DNA from: Acetatifactor aquisgranensis
GTDB taxonomy: Bacteria; Bacillota; Clostridia; Lachnospirales; Lachnospiraceae
DNA length: 64,000 nt
Assembly: GCF_943193215.1 (NCBI RefSeq)
Contig: NZ_CALPDH010000009.1
Span: 1-64,000 of the forward strand
Reading direction: 5' to 3'
Below, one piece after another: positions 7,047 through 15,746 of this stretch. The notes under the pieces were generated by a model. It was not told the origin of the DNA. It ran no database searches and saw only the letters and a list, made by a program, of their open reading frames with translations. The position numbers and the translations under genes were made by a program. Numbering within the stretch: the first letter of the stretch is position 1; every line of letters starts with the position of its first letter.

Positions 7047-7493
7047 CTATGCGGAGCCTTCCGGCTTTTTCTTCTTGTTGAAGACGAAGAATTTGCTGAA
7101 GATATAGTTGGCTATGGTTACCAGTACGGCGGATATCACGCTGGCCACCACCAGATTGATGTTCAGGGCTGTCAGCACCTGCATCACCACGATGTCCAGA
7201 ATCCATGTGGCCACCCTGGAAAGCACGAATTTCGGGGCATCCTGGCGCATGGGCACCTTGCTTTTGAAGACGAACCTGCGGTTGGTGAAATAGGCGAAGA
7301 TGACGCCCGTCACCCAGTTGATGGTGCTGAGCACGGTATTCTGCACGGGGGTGGGGTACATAGTATTGTCGTAGAGCAGGGCGTTGGCGAGGAACTTTGC
7401 CGCCCAGGACACGATGGTGGTCATGACGCCCACGATGAGGTAGACGATGATCTCCTCATATTTCTTGTATAGTGCTTTACATTTCTCTATCAT
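7047..7493 (-). CDS. GtrA-like membrane protein
   Basis: This 148-residue protein has four hydrophobic helices in the GtrA arrangement, with the family block NRRFVFKSK after the second helix and FSKFFVF near the C-terminus. GtrA proteins are thought to help flip polyprenyl-linked sugars or to partner cell-surface glycosyltransferases; the substrate here is unknown. An AGGAGGA site precedes the start. It is convergent with mtnN. The 2-hydroxyacid dehydrogenase lies upstream on the same strand, about 50 bp away, and they may be co-transcribed without an evident functional link. Confidence 0.88.
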   Translation of the reverse strand: MIEKCKALYKKYEEIIVYLIVGVMTTIVSWAAKFLANALLYDNTMYPTPVQNTVLSTINWVTGVIFAYFTNRRFVFKSKVPMRQDAPKFVLSRVATWILDIVVMQVLTALNINLVVASVISAVLVTIANYIFSKFFVFNKKKKPEGSA

Positions 7494-7546
7494 TGGTTTC
7501 CTCCTGTTGCCGGCTTTTTGGTATTGCGGATGTTAAAACAGGCCCG

Positions 7547-8509
7547 TCAAGGGTTGACGATATTCCTGTCTTCTCCGCGCAGGTAAGCGGCGATATTGAG
7601 ATAAGCCTCCTCAACGCAGCGCCTGCGGGCCTCCACGCTGGCCCATGCCAGATGGGGCGTGATGATGAGCTTTACGCTGTCCTTGCATCTGCTCAAAGGA
7701 TTGTCCGGGGTCAGAGGTTCCTTTTCCACCACATCCAGGCCGGCAGCGGCTATCTCGCCGCTTTCCAGGGCCTCATATAAATCGGCATTGTTCACCACCG
7801 GCCCTCTGGCCACATTCAACAGGATGGCGGTCTTTTTCATCTTTTTCAGGGCATGGGCATCGATGAAATCCCGGGACAGGTCGCTTAAGGGGCAGTGCAG
7901 GGACAGGAAATCGCACTCTGTAAGCAGTGTGTCCTTGTCCAGCCGGGGATATTCCGTACAGGAGCTTTTTCCCGTGACAGAGTGGAAGACCACTCTGCAG
8001 CCGAAGGCCTCCGCGATCTTTGCCACGCGCCTGCCGATATTGCCCATTCCCACGATGCCCCAGGTCTTGCCCTCCAGCTCGCAGAAAGGCAGGTCGAAAT
8101 TGGAAAAGCGGTCCTGGGCGCTGTAGGCGCCGGATTTCACATAGGCGTCATAGTGGAACAGCTTCTGGCTTAAGGCAAGCGCCATGGTGAAAGTATGCTG
8201 GGCAACCATGGCTGTGCAGTAATCCCGCACGTTCGCCACCTTGATACCTCTGGATTTGCAGTAGTCCAGGTCGCAGTTGTCATAGCCGGTGGCGAATTCG
8301 CAGATCAGCTTCACGTTTGGCGCGTCTTTCAGGGTCTCCTCCCTCAGGGGCGACTTGTTGGCGATGACGATATCCGCGTCCCTGACCCGGTCCCGGACTT
8401 CCTCTAAAGTGACAGTATTGTCATAAACGGTGACTTCTCCCAGTTCGCTTATACAGTCTGCGGACATATCCGCCCCTACGCTGTTTCTCTCTAAAATCAC
8501 GATTTTCAT
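7547..8509 (-). CDS. D-isomer-specific 2-hydroxyacid dehydrogenase
   Basis: This NAD-dependent 320-residue oxidoreductase is of the D-lactate/phosphoglycerate/hydroxypyruvate dehydrogenase superfamily. The Rossmann motif GIVGMGNIGRRVAKIA is at about residues 150-165. The catalytic Arg is in LLNVARGPVVN, the Glu in DVVEKEPL and the His in ITPHLAW. It resembles the glycerate/2-ketoacid reductase branch. Substrate cannot be read from sequence, and there is no ACT domain, so it is not a regulated SerA. GGAGGAG precedes the start. Confidence 0.92.
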   Translation of the reverse strand: MKIVILERNSVGADMSADCISELGEVTVYDNTVTLEEVRDRVRDADIVIANKSPLREETLKDAPNVKLICEFATGYDNCDLDYCKSRGIKVANVRDYCTAMVAQHTFTMALALSQKLFHYDAYVKSGAYSAQDRFSNFDLPFCELEGKTWGIVGMGNIGRRVAKIAEAFGCRVVFHSVTGKSSCTEYPRLDKDTLLTECDFLSLHCPLSDLSRDFIDAHALKKMKKTAILLNVARGPVVNNADLYEALESGEIAAAGLDVVEKEPLTPDNPLSRCKDSVKLIITPHLAWASVEARRRCVEEAYLNIAAYLRGEDRNIVNP

Positions 8510-8643
8510 ATATTTGCTCCTCCGTCAGGAAAGCCTGCGAAGCGCTTGTCCGCAGGCTCATGTCCAATTCAGTGTAGCAAAGTTATATCACAAATTCAAG
8601 TCAATTTGGGAAAATTTCCAATCAATTGTGAAAATCACCCATA

Positions 8644-9606
8644 TTAAGAAGTCAAAAATTCTTTCAGCAGCGCTTCCAGCTCTTCCTCGGTAACAATGGC
8701 TGAGGTGTCAGCCATGGCTGAGGCGTCGGCCATAGCTGAGGTGTCGGCCATGCTTGAAGAACCAGCCATAGCCGAGGGGGCTGTCATTGCGGAGATATCT
8801 CCCACAGCAGAATTACCCGCCATGGAAGGATTCTGGAATTGGGAGCCGACGGATTGGGGCGGCGTCAGCACCGGTTCGGATACGGCTTGCCCCGCCTCCG
8901 TGTCCGCCAGTTCCTCCCCGCCGGCGGCCAGCCTGTTTCCGATGGGCATCAGCTCCAGTGTACGGCGCTCCTGGGGCCTGGCGGCTGCGCCGCGTCCGCT
9001 CCTGCGCCGCTTTCCTCTGTTCTGAGAACGGCTTTCCCGCTTTTCCTCAAACACGGATTCTCCATACAGCATCTCGATATCCTGCCTTGTGATTTCGATG
9101 CGGGGGGATAAGTGGTTTTCCAGATAGTCCACCAGGTTCACTTTCAGCACTCGTTTCTTGCCGCTGACATCCACCACTGTGGAGATGCTGAAATAGGCGT
9201 ACAGGCCGAAAAAGCTGGCGATGTAAAAGGGCAGCACATCTCCCAGGGTCCGTCCCCCCAGGATGCTCTTGCACACCCCTATGCCGGAGCAGACCACCGA
9301 CAGGAGCATCATCTGGCCGGACAGGTGGTAGAGGGTGTCGAAGGACAGAGGACCCAGCGCCATCCTGCCCAGGAACTTGTCCACAAAAACGGGTATGTTC
9401 GCCACTCCGCCGGTGAGCTCGTAGCAGCTGGCGAATTTTGTCTTGCACTGCCGCAGCAGCCTGTTCTTCGTGGAGGCCATGTTGTCAGCCTCTTTTATCA
9501 TATTCCGGTACAGCAGCCCTAAAAATATCCGAAGGATGATGCTGATTCCCAGACAGGTAAACATACAGATCGTTATCAGTCTTTCTTCCTGAAATACGCG
9601 AAACAT
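8644..9606 (-). CDS. Membrane protein with repetitive Ala/Ser/Met tail, unknown function
   Basis: The 320-residue protein is not recognised by name. It starts with a membrane helix (about residues 8-30). A folded region and two further hydrophobic segments follow at about 95-150. Then come a basic stretch (about 190-215, RSQNRGKRRRSGRG) and a Pro/Ser-rich linker. The tail is built of SAMAD-type units. The tail DNA (about 8698-8780) is a degenerate 15-bp tandem repeat. The last helix (EEELEALLKEFL) looks conserved. GAGGAGG sits six bases before ATG. It is divergent from the TSCPD gene. Confidence 0.75.
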   Translation of the reverse strand: MFRVFQEERLITICMFTCLGISIILRIFLGLLYRNMIKEADNMASTKNRLLRQCKTKFASCYELTGGVANIPVFVDKFLGRMALGPLSFDTLYHLSGQMMLLSVVCSGIGVCKSILGGRTLGDVLPFYIASFFGLYAYFSISTVVDVSGKKRVLKVNLVDYLENHLSPRIEITRQDIEMLYGESVFEEKRESRSQNRGKRRRSGRGAAARPQERRTLELMPIGNRLAAGGEELADTEAGQAVSEPVLTPPQSVGSQFQNPSMAGNSAVGDISAMTAPSAMAGSSSMADTSAMADASAMADTSAIVTEEELEALLKEFLTS

Positions 9607-9769
9607 AGTGTACCTCCTCTCTGCTTTGCAGGTTTCACGGCAGACAAGCCTGCCATGCTTTCAGTATAACGCAGAGGCACCTAAGTTTACAGATTTTTCC
9701 ATCGCATTTTTCCATGTTTTTCTGACAGGAAAACAGCTGTTTCCCGATGCGGGAGCGTGCAAAAACCGA

Positions 9770-9798
9770 TTGCAGAATAAGGCAAAATCTGTTAGAAT
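9770..9798 (+). promoter_or_regulatory. Promoter of the TSCPD gene
   Basis: TTGCAG (9770-9775), 17 bp, then TAGAAT (9793-9798), ending 35 bp before the ATG at 9834. Confidence 0.65.
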
Positions 9799-9833
9799 GT
9801 ACCTTAATAGGGAAAGATAAAGGAGAGAGAAAA

Positions 9834-10088
9834 ATGGATTCATTGAAGTACAAGACACATGGGACCTGCTCACAGCAGATTGACATCGAATTAAAGGACG
9901 GCATCATCGACTCCGTGAAGTTCACCGGAGGCTGCCACGGCAATCTGCAGGGCGTCAGCGCTCTGGTAAAGGGAATGAAGCCCCAGGAGGCCATCTCGCG
10001 TCTGAAGGGCATCCGCTGCGGCATGAAACCGACCTCCTGTCCTGATCAGCTGGCACAGGCACTTGAAGAGATGATTTATACTGCTTAA
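9834..10088 (+). CDS. TSCPD domain protein
   Basis: This 84-residue protein consists of one TSCPD domain, named for the sequence TSCPDQLAQAL near its C-terminus. A second conserved Cys lies in FTGGCHGN and a third in GIRCGMKPTSC, giving a likely metal-binding set. The same domain occurs at the C-terminus of some class II ribonucleotide reductases; the role of the free-standing form is not established. ATG 9834 has AAAGGAGAGAG upstream. The last codons and stop lie inside copy 1 of the dispersed inverted-repeat element, so the natural C-terminus may have been altered. Confidence 0.9.
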   Translation: MDSLKYKTHGTCSQQIDIELKDGIIDSVKFTGGCHGNLQGVSALVKGMKPQEAISRLKGIRCGMKPTSCPDQLAQALEEMIYTA

Positions 10089-10180
10089 TGATTTCACTTG
10101 CCGTAAAACCAGACTGCATAACGCCGGCTGGTTCAAGCGCATGATTGCAATAGGCAGTATTCAGCGTTATGCAGTATAAT
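10068..10180. repeat. Dispersed inverted-repeat element, copy 1
   Basis: The element carries 12-bp arms ACTGCATAACGC (10113-10124) and GCGTTATGCAGT (10164-10175). A flanking block reads TTTATACTGCTTA...GATTTCACTTGCCGT. Copies 2 and 4 contain that block in reverse complement. It covers the 3' end of the TSCPD gene and the gap before murG. Confidence 0.8.
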
Positions 10181-10201
10181 CTTAATTCCGAAAGGCATTT
10201 T

Positions 10202-11263
10202 ATGAAAAAAATAGTTTTGACAGGCGGGGGCAGCGCAGGGCACGTTACCCCCAATATTGCATTGCTTCCGTCTCTGAAAGAAGCAGGATATGAGATTACT
10301 TATATGGGCTCCTATGACGGCATCGAGAAGAGGCTGATCGGGGATTTCGATTTGCCCTATGTTGGCATCGCCACGGGAAAGTTCCGCCGGTATCTGGACC
10401 TGAAGAACCTGACGGATCCTTTCCGGGTCATAAAGGGCTTTTCCGAGGCAAGGAAGTTTCTGAAAGAGTATCAGCCCAATGTAGTCTTTTCCAAAGGGGG
10501 CTTCGTGTCCGTTCCTGTGGTGCGGGCAGCGGCATCTCTGGGCATTCCCAGCATCATCCACGAATCGGATATGACACCGGGGCTTGCCAATAAGATATGC
10601 ATCCCTGTGGCCAAGAAAGTATGCTGCAATTTCCCCGAGACCCTGAAGCTTCTGCCCGAGGACAAGGCGGTGCTGACGGGCTCCCCGATCCGGGCGGAGC
10701 TGGCCCAGGGGAACAAGCTGGCGGGCCTGGATTTATGCGGATTCAATGCCAACACGCCGGTCATTATGGTAATCGGCGGAAGCCTTGGGGCCGCCAATGT
10801 GAACAAGGCTGTCCGGGAGGCTCTGCCCAGCCTGCTGGGAGATTTTCAGGTGGTCCATCTGTGCGGCAAGGATAAGGTGGACAATCTGCTCCTGAATACC
10901 CCGGGCTATAAGCAGTTCGAGTATATCAAGGCGGAGCTGAAGGATTTGTTCGCCATGGCGGACATCGTGATTTCCAGGGCGGGGGCCAATGCCATCTGCG
11001 AGCTTCTGGCGCTGAAGAAGCCCAATATCCTCATACCGCTTCCCGCCGCCAGCAGCAGAGGGGACCAGCTGCTCAACGCCAGATCCTTTGAGGCTCAGGG
11101 CTTTTCCATTGTGATAAACGAGGACGACCTGACCACTGAGCTGCTGGTGGATAAGGTGCACGAACTCTATTTCTCCAGGCAGACTTTCCGGGACGCCATG
11201 AACGACAGCGGCCAGATGGATTCCATCCGGACGATTATGCAGCTGATCGAGGGAGCGGCTTAA
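10202..11263 (+). CDS. murG: UDP-GlcNAc:lipid-I GlcNAc transferase MurG
   Basis: This GT28-fold 353-residue enzyme adds GlcNAc to lipid I to make lipid II at the inner face of the membrane. The family marks are GGGSAGHVTPNIAL near the N-terminus (residues 8-21), FSKGGFVSVPVV, HESDMTPGLANK, GGSLGAANVN, and the C-terminal sugar-nucleotide site SRAGANAICELLAL. The length is normal. GAAAGG precedes ATG 10202. It stands alone here, away from a division/cell-wall cluster, as in many Lachnospiraceae. Confidence 0.95.
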   Translation: MKKIVLTGGGSAGHVTPNIALLPSLKEAGYEITYMGSYDGIEKRLIGDFDLPYVGIATGKFRRYLDLKNLTDPFRVIKGFSEARKFLKEYQPNVVFSKGGFVSVPVVRAAASLGIPSIIHESDMTPGLANKICIPVAKKVCCNFPETLKLLPEDKAVLTGSPIRAELAQGNKLAGLDLCGFNANTPVIMVIGGSLGAANVNKAVREALPSLLGDFQVVHLCGKDKVDNLLLNTPGYKQFEYIKAELKDLFAMADIVISRAGANAICELLALKKPNILIPLPAASSRGDQLLNARSFEAQGFSIVINEDDLTTELLVDKVHELYFSRQTFRDAMNDSGQMDSIRTIMQLIEGAA

Positions 11264-11341
11264 GGAAAAGAGGACGGCACACTCTTTTTCCGAATCGCGA
11301 ATATAGTAGAGAGAAGACTTTTGTGAAGCGGGAGATTATTT

Positions 11342-11935
11342 ATGCTTATCGCTTCTCTCCTGTTCGGGATTTCGGCAAGCCTGGACGCGCTGCTTGTGGG
11401 AATCAGTTTCGGACTGCGCAGGGTGCGCATCAGACTCTGGCAGAATCTGGCCATCAGCCTGATCACTCTCTTGGGGACCTGCCTCTCCGTGGGGCTGGGG
11501 CACCGGCTGGCTTCCTTTCTGCCGGAGGCGGTCAGCGCATACGCGGGAAGCCTGATTTTGATTCTCATGGGGCTGTATTACATCGCGAAGTGGGGCGCCT
11601 CTTTCTGGAAAAGCTGCAGGGCGGCGCCTGCGGGATATCCGGCGGATTACAGAGAGCGGGAGTCCAAAGAGGCAGCCGCCTCTTTAAGGCTCTCGGAAGT
11701 GTTCGGCTTAAGCCTGACGCTCTCCCTGAATAACCTGAGCGCGGGCCTGAGCGCCAGCCTGGCGGGCCTGGCCCTTGTGCCTGCGGCCATCGCTACATTT
11801 GCCTGTTCCGTGCTGTTTCTGGCCTCCGGCAACCGTCTGGGAAGCTGCCATGGGCTTCAGCTGGCAGGCTGTGTGGCAGAGCCGGTTTCCGGCATACTGC
11901 TGATCGGGCTTGGGCTGGTGCAGCTGTTCTGGTGA
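11342..11935 (+). CDS. MntP/YtaF-like membrane protein
   Basis: The 197-residue protein has about six hydrophobic helices in two related halves. The first half contains GISASLDALLVGISFGLR, the second SLTLSLNNLSAGLSAS. These acidic/polar-in-helix repeats are the signature of the DUF204 superfamily, which covers the manganese exporter MntP and the sporulation membrane protein YtaF. The Asp of the second half is replaced by Asn-Asn, which fits YtaF better than MntP. The neighbouring spoVAF supports a sporulation link. GCGGGAG lies upstream. Confidence 0.82.
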   Translation: MLIASLLFGISASLDALLVGISFGLRRVRIRLWQNLAISLITLLGTCLSVGLGHRLASFLPEAVSAYAGSLILILMGLYYIAKWGASFWKSCRAAPAGYPADYRERESKEAAASLRLSEVFGLSLTLSLNNLSAGLSASLAGLALVPAAIATFACSVLFLASGNRLGSCHGLQLAGCVAEPVSGILLIGLGLVQLFW

Positions 11936-12129
11936 GGCGGGATGACCGCAATGCTGACAGATTCTTTTGTGCGAAACGGGAGTTCTTCCTGTTTCGCTCT
12001 ACATAGCTTTCATCGCATCATTTTTCCTGGCAAGAATACCAAAAACTTCATAAAGCAGGAATAAGCCCCCGGGAAAAAGGGGAAAATGAGTGGGACGAAC
12101 TGAACCGTTTCTGAAAGGTGGGGAATGCC

Positions 12130-13578
12130 ATGGCTTTATCTCCTGTGTTGGATGAGAACATCCGCTACATCGAAGCGCATCTGCCGGTCAGGGAAAGCTT
12201 CGATTTTATGACAAGACATCTGTATCTGGGAAAGACTCCGGCTTTTTTTCTGGGCCTGAACGGGTTCTGCAAGACAGAGGTGCTGCAGCAGATTTTTTCC
12301 GATCTGCAGGACGCCTCCTACATGAAAGACGAAAAAGTGGCAGATATTGTGCGGTATATGGATGGAAAGTTGGGATATGCCCAGGCTTCGCTGTGCGGTT
12401 CCTGGGAGGACATATTCAGGAACGTGCTCAGCGGCCCGGTGGTCCTGCTGGTGGACGGCTTTTCAGAGGCTATACTGATAGATGTGCGCACCTATCCCGC
12501 CAGAGGCGTGGCGGAGCCGGATTTAGAGCGGGCGACAAAGGGGGCCAGGGACGGATTCGTAGAGACCTTATTGTTCAATGCCAACCTGATCCGCCGCCGG
12601 GTGCGGTCCGAGGGTCTGGTTTTTTCCATGCATAGCGTGGGGCAGGAGAGCAAGACGGATGTGGCGGTTGCGTATATACGGAATTCCGTTAATGAAGAAT
12701 TGCTGGAAAAGCTGGCGGAGAGGATAGATGCCCTGCAGGTCACTTCCCTGACCATGGGGGCGAAGAGCCTGGAAGAGCTTCTGGTGCACAAGCACTGGTG
12801 GAATCCCCTGCCCAGCATACGGATGACGGAGCGGCCTGACGTGGCCTGCAGCTATCTGATGGAGGGGCATATCCTGGTGCTGGTGGACAATTCGCCCCTT
12901 GTGCTGATTCTCCCCTGTACGGTTTTCCAGTTCACCCAGAGCCCGGAGGATTATTACAAAAGCCCCTCTGTGGGCACATATTTCCGGCTGGTGCGTTTCT
13001 TGTGCATTCCTGTGAGCCTGCTTCTGCTGCCGCTGTTTTTGCTGATTACGGCTTGTTTTCCGGATATGGCCATGGACTGGGGGCTGCTTTCGGATGGGGC
13101 ACTGACCAAAGAGAGGCTGTTTTTCTATATTCTGGCGGTGGAGTTCCTGCTGGACCTGTTCAAGTATTCCTCTTCTTTGAGCTCCGGGAAGTTTTCCGGC
13201 TCTCTGTCCATTGTGGGGGGACTGATAATCGGGGATATCGCGGTGAGCCTGAACTGGGCTTCTGTGGACGTGCTGTTCTACGCGGCCGTGACGCTGTTGG
13301 CATCGCTGGCCGTTGCGGATACGGAATTCAGCGACGCTGTGCGGCTTTACAGGATTCTGCTGATTGTGGGCACCGGTTTCTTCGGTATGGGAGGATTTCT
13401 GGTCTGTCTGGCGCTTGTGCTGCTGTCTGCGGCCACTACGCCTACTTTCGGCGGGTTCAGCTATTTCTGGCCCCTGTTTCCTTTCAATAAAAAAGCCCTG
13501 GGCAGACTGCTGTTTCGCAGTCCCACGCCCAAGGCTCAGCCCTCCAGGATATGGTATCGAGGCAAGGTTCACAGATAG
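12130..13578 (+). CDS. spoVAF: SpoVAF-like spore germination protein (GerA family)
   Basis: The 482-residue protein belongs to the GerA/SpoVAF family of spore inner-membrane proteins. The N-terminal soluble domain has family blocks VDGFSEAILIDVRTYPARG, EPDLERATKGARDGFVE and LIRRRVR. The middle has ILVLVDNSPLVLILPC, and the C-terminal third holds about five membrane helices. SpoVAF works with the SpoVA channel in dipicolinic acid release. No other spoVA gene is adjacent, so it is an orphan copy. The start was set at ATG 12130 behind AAAGGTGGGG, not GTG 12118. It ends 1 bp from the convergent lipoprotein gene. Confidence 0.9.
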   Translation: MALSPVLDENIRYIEAHLPVRESFDFMTRHLYLGKTPAFFLGLNGFCKTEVLQQIFSDLQDASYMKDEKVADIVRYMDGKLGYAQASLCGSWEDIFRNVLSGPVVLLVDGFSEAILIDVRTYPARGVAEPDLERATKGARDGFVETLLFNANLIRRRVRSEGLVFSMHSVGQESKTDVAVAYIRNSVNEELLEKLAERIDALQVTSLTMGAKSLEELLVHKHWWNPLPSIRMTERPDVACSYLMEGHILVLVDNSPLVLILPCTVFQFTQSPEDYYKSPSVGTYFRLVRFLCIPVSLLLLPLFLLITACFPDMAMDWGLLSDGALTKERLFFYILAVEFLLDLFKYSSSLSSGKFSGSLSIVGGLIIGDIAVSLNWASVDVLFYAAVTLLASLAVADTEFSDAVRLYRILLIVGTGFFGMGGFLVCLALVLLSAATTPTFGGFSYFWPLFPFNKKALGRLLFRSPTPKAQPSRIWYRGKVHR

Positions 13579-13579
13579 A

Positions 13580-14230
13580 TTAGTTTGCTTTCTTGAATTC
13601 CAGAGGGTACTGCAGACCGGGGAGAATCTCGCCCTCGCTGGGGTCAGCGCCGGAAGGAAGCTCAAGCTTCAAGGTGTCGCCGCTGATTGTGAAGATATCG
13701 TATGCGCTCTTGTCGATATCTTCCCCTGATTCAGCCATGTAGAGCTTGTCGCCGGATGTCTCGTATTTGCCGCTGGTGGTCATCTCGTTCAGCAGGGAGT
13801 CTACATCCAGTTGGCTCTCGAAAGTCTGGCGGAGATAATCTTCGATGCTGCTGCCGTAGGTCTCTTCAAAAGCGGCATCCGCGCCAGCCTTGTCCAGTCC
13901 CTGATTGGAGAACTCGCTGTACAGCATTTCGGCGCTGAAAGCCAGGAACTCGTCCAGCCATGTGTTGAAGTTGGCCTTGAAAGATTCCTGCTCACCATAC
14001 ATGGTGAAAGTCTTGTCATCCTTGAACTCGAAGCAGATGGACATCATCAGCGGAGCGCTGAAGCCCGCATAGTCGTCGCCCATCTCTCCGGCCAGGAGAT
14101 CCGCCAGGTCATAGTCCAGAGACCAGGTTCCTACCAATTCTTTTCCGCTGTCGCTGCCACCGCATCCGCATATGGTCAAAGCCATGACGAAGACCAGCAG
14201 TACGGCCAGTATCTTGCTCATTTTTTTCAT
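13580..14230 (-). CDS. Secreted lipoprotein, unknown function
   Basis: The 216-residue protein has a clear lipoprotein signal (basic start, hydrophobic core, lipobox LTICGC with Cys at about residue 23). The mature part is acidic. It begins with a block GTWSLDYDLADLL, resembling small 'lipocalin-like' lipoproteins of Clostridia, and ends in strand-rich sequence. The central segment (about 75-150) looks helical. No enzyme motif is visible. GGAGGAAAA precedes ATG. It is convergent with spoVAF. Confidence 0.85.
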   Translation of the reverse strand: MKKMSKILAVLLVFVMALTICGCGGSDSGKELVGTWSLDYDLADLLAGEMGDDYAGFSAPLMMSICFEFKDDKTFTMYGEQESFKANFNTWLDEFLAFSAEMLYSEFSNQGLDKAGADAAFEETYGSSIEDYLRQTFESQLDVDSLLNEMTTSGKYETSGDKLYMAESGEDIDKSAYDIFTISGDTLKLELPSGADPSEGEILPGLQYPLEFKKAN

Positions 14231-14585
14231 TTCATTTTCCTCCTCAATTTATGATGACGCTTTAGATACATTACTTAGTTTAGCACTAATTTTCATGGCT
14301 TGCAAGGAGAATATGGGTTTTATGAAATTTCGTAATATAGTGTATAGAACATCAATATTTACATAATGTTTTATCCTTTTGGTCAAGTTTTGAGATTTTT
14401 GGTGGTTGAAACTAATATTGTTTGAAAGCCTTGGGAGGAAAAATAATTTTACGCTTAATATATTGATTACATTGCTAATTGTAGATACAAGTCGGCGGCG
14501 GTGCTCAGGAAGCAGATGAATATTATTGGGACGGAAGGTATTGAACAAGCGCGACATTGATGTGGCAGAAGAATATATGAAAATT
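14231..14585. other. Gene-poor AT-rich stretch
   Basis: No supported gene is seen. A 115-codon minus-strand frame (14249-14596) has no ribosome binding site and an AT-driven composition. The right part includes a GC-richer patch near 14490-14560 that may be an old gene remnant, but it is not identifiable. Confidence 0.4.
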
Positions 14586-14610
14586 AAAAACCCCACATTT
14601 TGTGAGGTTT
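14586..14610 (-). terminator. Terminator of tRNA-Gly(GCC)
   Basis: Read on the minus strand, CCTCACA pairs with TGTGGGG around a short loop and is followed by TTTTTAATTTT. It lies about 15-20 bp after the tRNA 3' end. Confidence 0.75.
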
Positions 14611-14624
14611 TCTTTAAATAAAAG

Positions 14625-14697
14625 AGCGATAGACGGGACTCGAACCCGCGATTTCCACCTTGGCAAGGTGGCGCTCTACCAACTGAGCCACTATCGC
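14625..14697 (-). tRNA. tRNA-Gly (GCC)
   Basis: On the minus strand the acceptor GCGATAG pairs with CTATCGC. The anticodon stem-loop CCACC-TTGCCAA-GGTGG gives anticodon GCC. The T-loop is GGTTCGAGTCC. It is 73 nt without encoded CCA. Confidence 0.97.
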
Positions 14698-14780
14698 ATT
14701 ACCTGCAAACAATCATAACCGCTTGCACTTATATTAGTATACGGCAAACTTTCCTGTCTGTCAAGCAATTTTTTGAATTT

Positions 14781-15413
14781 TTACAATTTTTGTATTTTAT
14801 CATCTTCCGGCCCCTGGCTTTCAGCCTGTTCCGCGGCCTCAATCTGCCGGGGCGCACAGGGGGCGAAAGCATCCCTTGCCCTGTACAGCTCCCGCTGGAA
14901 TGTCCGAAAATCGTCTTCCAGATAATCAAAAGCCAGAAAGGCAATCTTACCGCCCGCATATTCCAACACGAATATCTTGAAAGGAGTGGAAAAAAAGTAG
15001 ATGGGTGCTGCCACCAGACCTACCGCCAGCAGGATAGAACAGGCCCAGATAATAGAGTCCCATCCAAAATAAAGGTGATCCACAATCTCCACAAAATGCA
15101 GGAAAAAGGCTGTGGCAATGCTGAGGAGGACTACGAACAGCAGCTCCAGCGCAAGGACGATGCCCAGCCTGGTGGTGGAAAACCCGGAACTGATGATATC
15201 CCTCACATCAAGGGTGCTCTCGCCTTTCTTCAGGCGATAGGCCCTGTAGGTATTATGGAGATATAGTCCCCTGACATACACCCGCTTATCTGTGAGCACA
15301 CAGAAATTGCTCCGCATACGGCCTTCATCTAAAAATTTGTAAAGAAAGCCATGTCCTAAAATAGCCGCTTCTTTTTCAGCGGCATCCATGAATAGACTGT
15401 TGATTTCTGCCAT
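14781..15413 (-). CDS. Membrane protein with PH-like N-terminal domain, unknown function
   Basis: This 210-residue protein is not assigned to a named family. Residues 1-80 look like a small bacterial PH-type or YcxB-like domain (NFCVLTDKRVYVRGLYL is characteristic). Two membrane helices follow (about 82-105 and 118-140). A second strand-rich stretch (FKIFVLEYAGGKIAFLAFDY) and a charged tail come next. The pattern 'DKRVYVRG ... TM ... LEYAGGKIAF' is typical of proteins that report or modify membrane state, but no function is known. A GGGGGAA site lies upstream. Confidence 0.75.
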   Translation of the reverse strand: MAEINSLFMDAAEKEAAILGHGFLYKFLDEGRMRSNFCVLTDKRVYVRGLYLHNTYRAYRLKKGESTLDVRDIISSGFSTTRLGIVLALELLFVVLLSIATAFFLHFVEIVDHLYFGWDSIIWACSILLAVGLVAAPIYFFSTPFKIFVLEYAGGKIAFLAFDYLEDDFRTFQRELYRARDAFAPCAPRQIEAAEQAESQGPEDDKIQKL

Positions 15414-15451
15414 ATTTTTGAATTCCCCCTGTCCCCGGATATGCTGTTGTC

Positions 15452-15690
15452 TGTGAAAAAAGCGCCGAGGACGCTTCTTTCACGCTACGCCTGCCTTACG
15501 GCAGGCCTGTCTGTTTTGACTATGGTCTCACTTAGAACATCCCGGGCGGCAGAGCGCTCCGCCGCCAAGGATATTCAGGTGAGAATCAAGAACGAGGTGT
15601 CAAGCATGCGTCCACACTTTTCACCTCGTGTATATCATAAGGCTTACAGATGGTCCAGTCCCGTACGCCGCAAAAGGCATTGTAATTTTA
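15452..15690 (-). ncRNA. Structured non-coding RNA candidate
   Basis: Read on the minus strand there are four ordered hairpins. H1 has 8-bp arms 15593-15600 / 15623-15630 (ACGAGGTG). H2 is a long arm combining 15527-15532/15580-15585, 15537-15543/15570-15576 and 15546-15551/15562-15567. H3 is GCCTGCC-GTAA-GGCAGGC (15490-15507), capped by a GNRA loop. H4 is a terminator (15456-15478) with AAGCG/CGCTT arms and six T residues. In H2 one pair is G-U on the minus strand but would be an A-C mismatch on the plus strand, which supports minus-strand sense. The 5' end is uncertain. It lacks RNase P, tmRNA, SRP and T-box signature sequences, and the shape does not match 6S RNA. Confidence 0.6.
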
Positions 15691-15709
15691 CCACAAATGC
15701 GTTATAATA
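15681..15709 (+). promoter_or_regulatory. Promoter facing the small gene at 15929
   Basis: TTGTAA (15681-15686), 17 bp, then TATAAT (15704-15709). Transcription would give a leader of about 210 nt before the gene at 15929 and would diverge from the minus-strand RNA candidate. Confidence 0.6.
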
Positions 15710-15746
15710 ATTTTGCGTGTATCGCAGACTCGTTCTGTATCGTGTG

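Noticed and set aside
12568..13665. 365-codon minus-strand frame opposite spoVAF
   Set aside because: Antisense shadow of a well-supported gene, rich in Gln/His/Arg.
14249..14596. 115-codon minus-strand frame after the lipoprotein gene
   Set aside because: AT-driven open frame without ribosome site and without recognisable domain.
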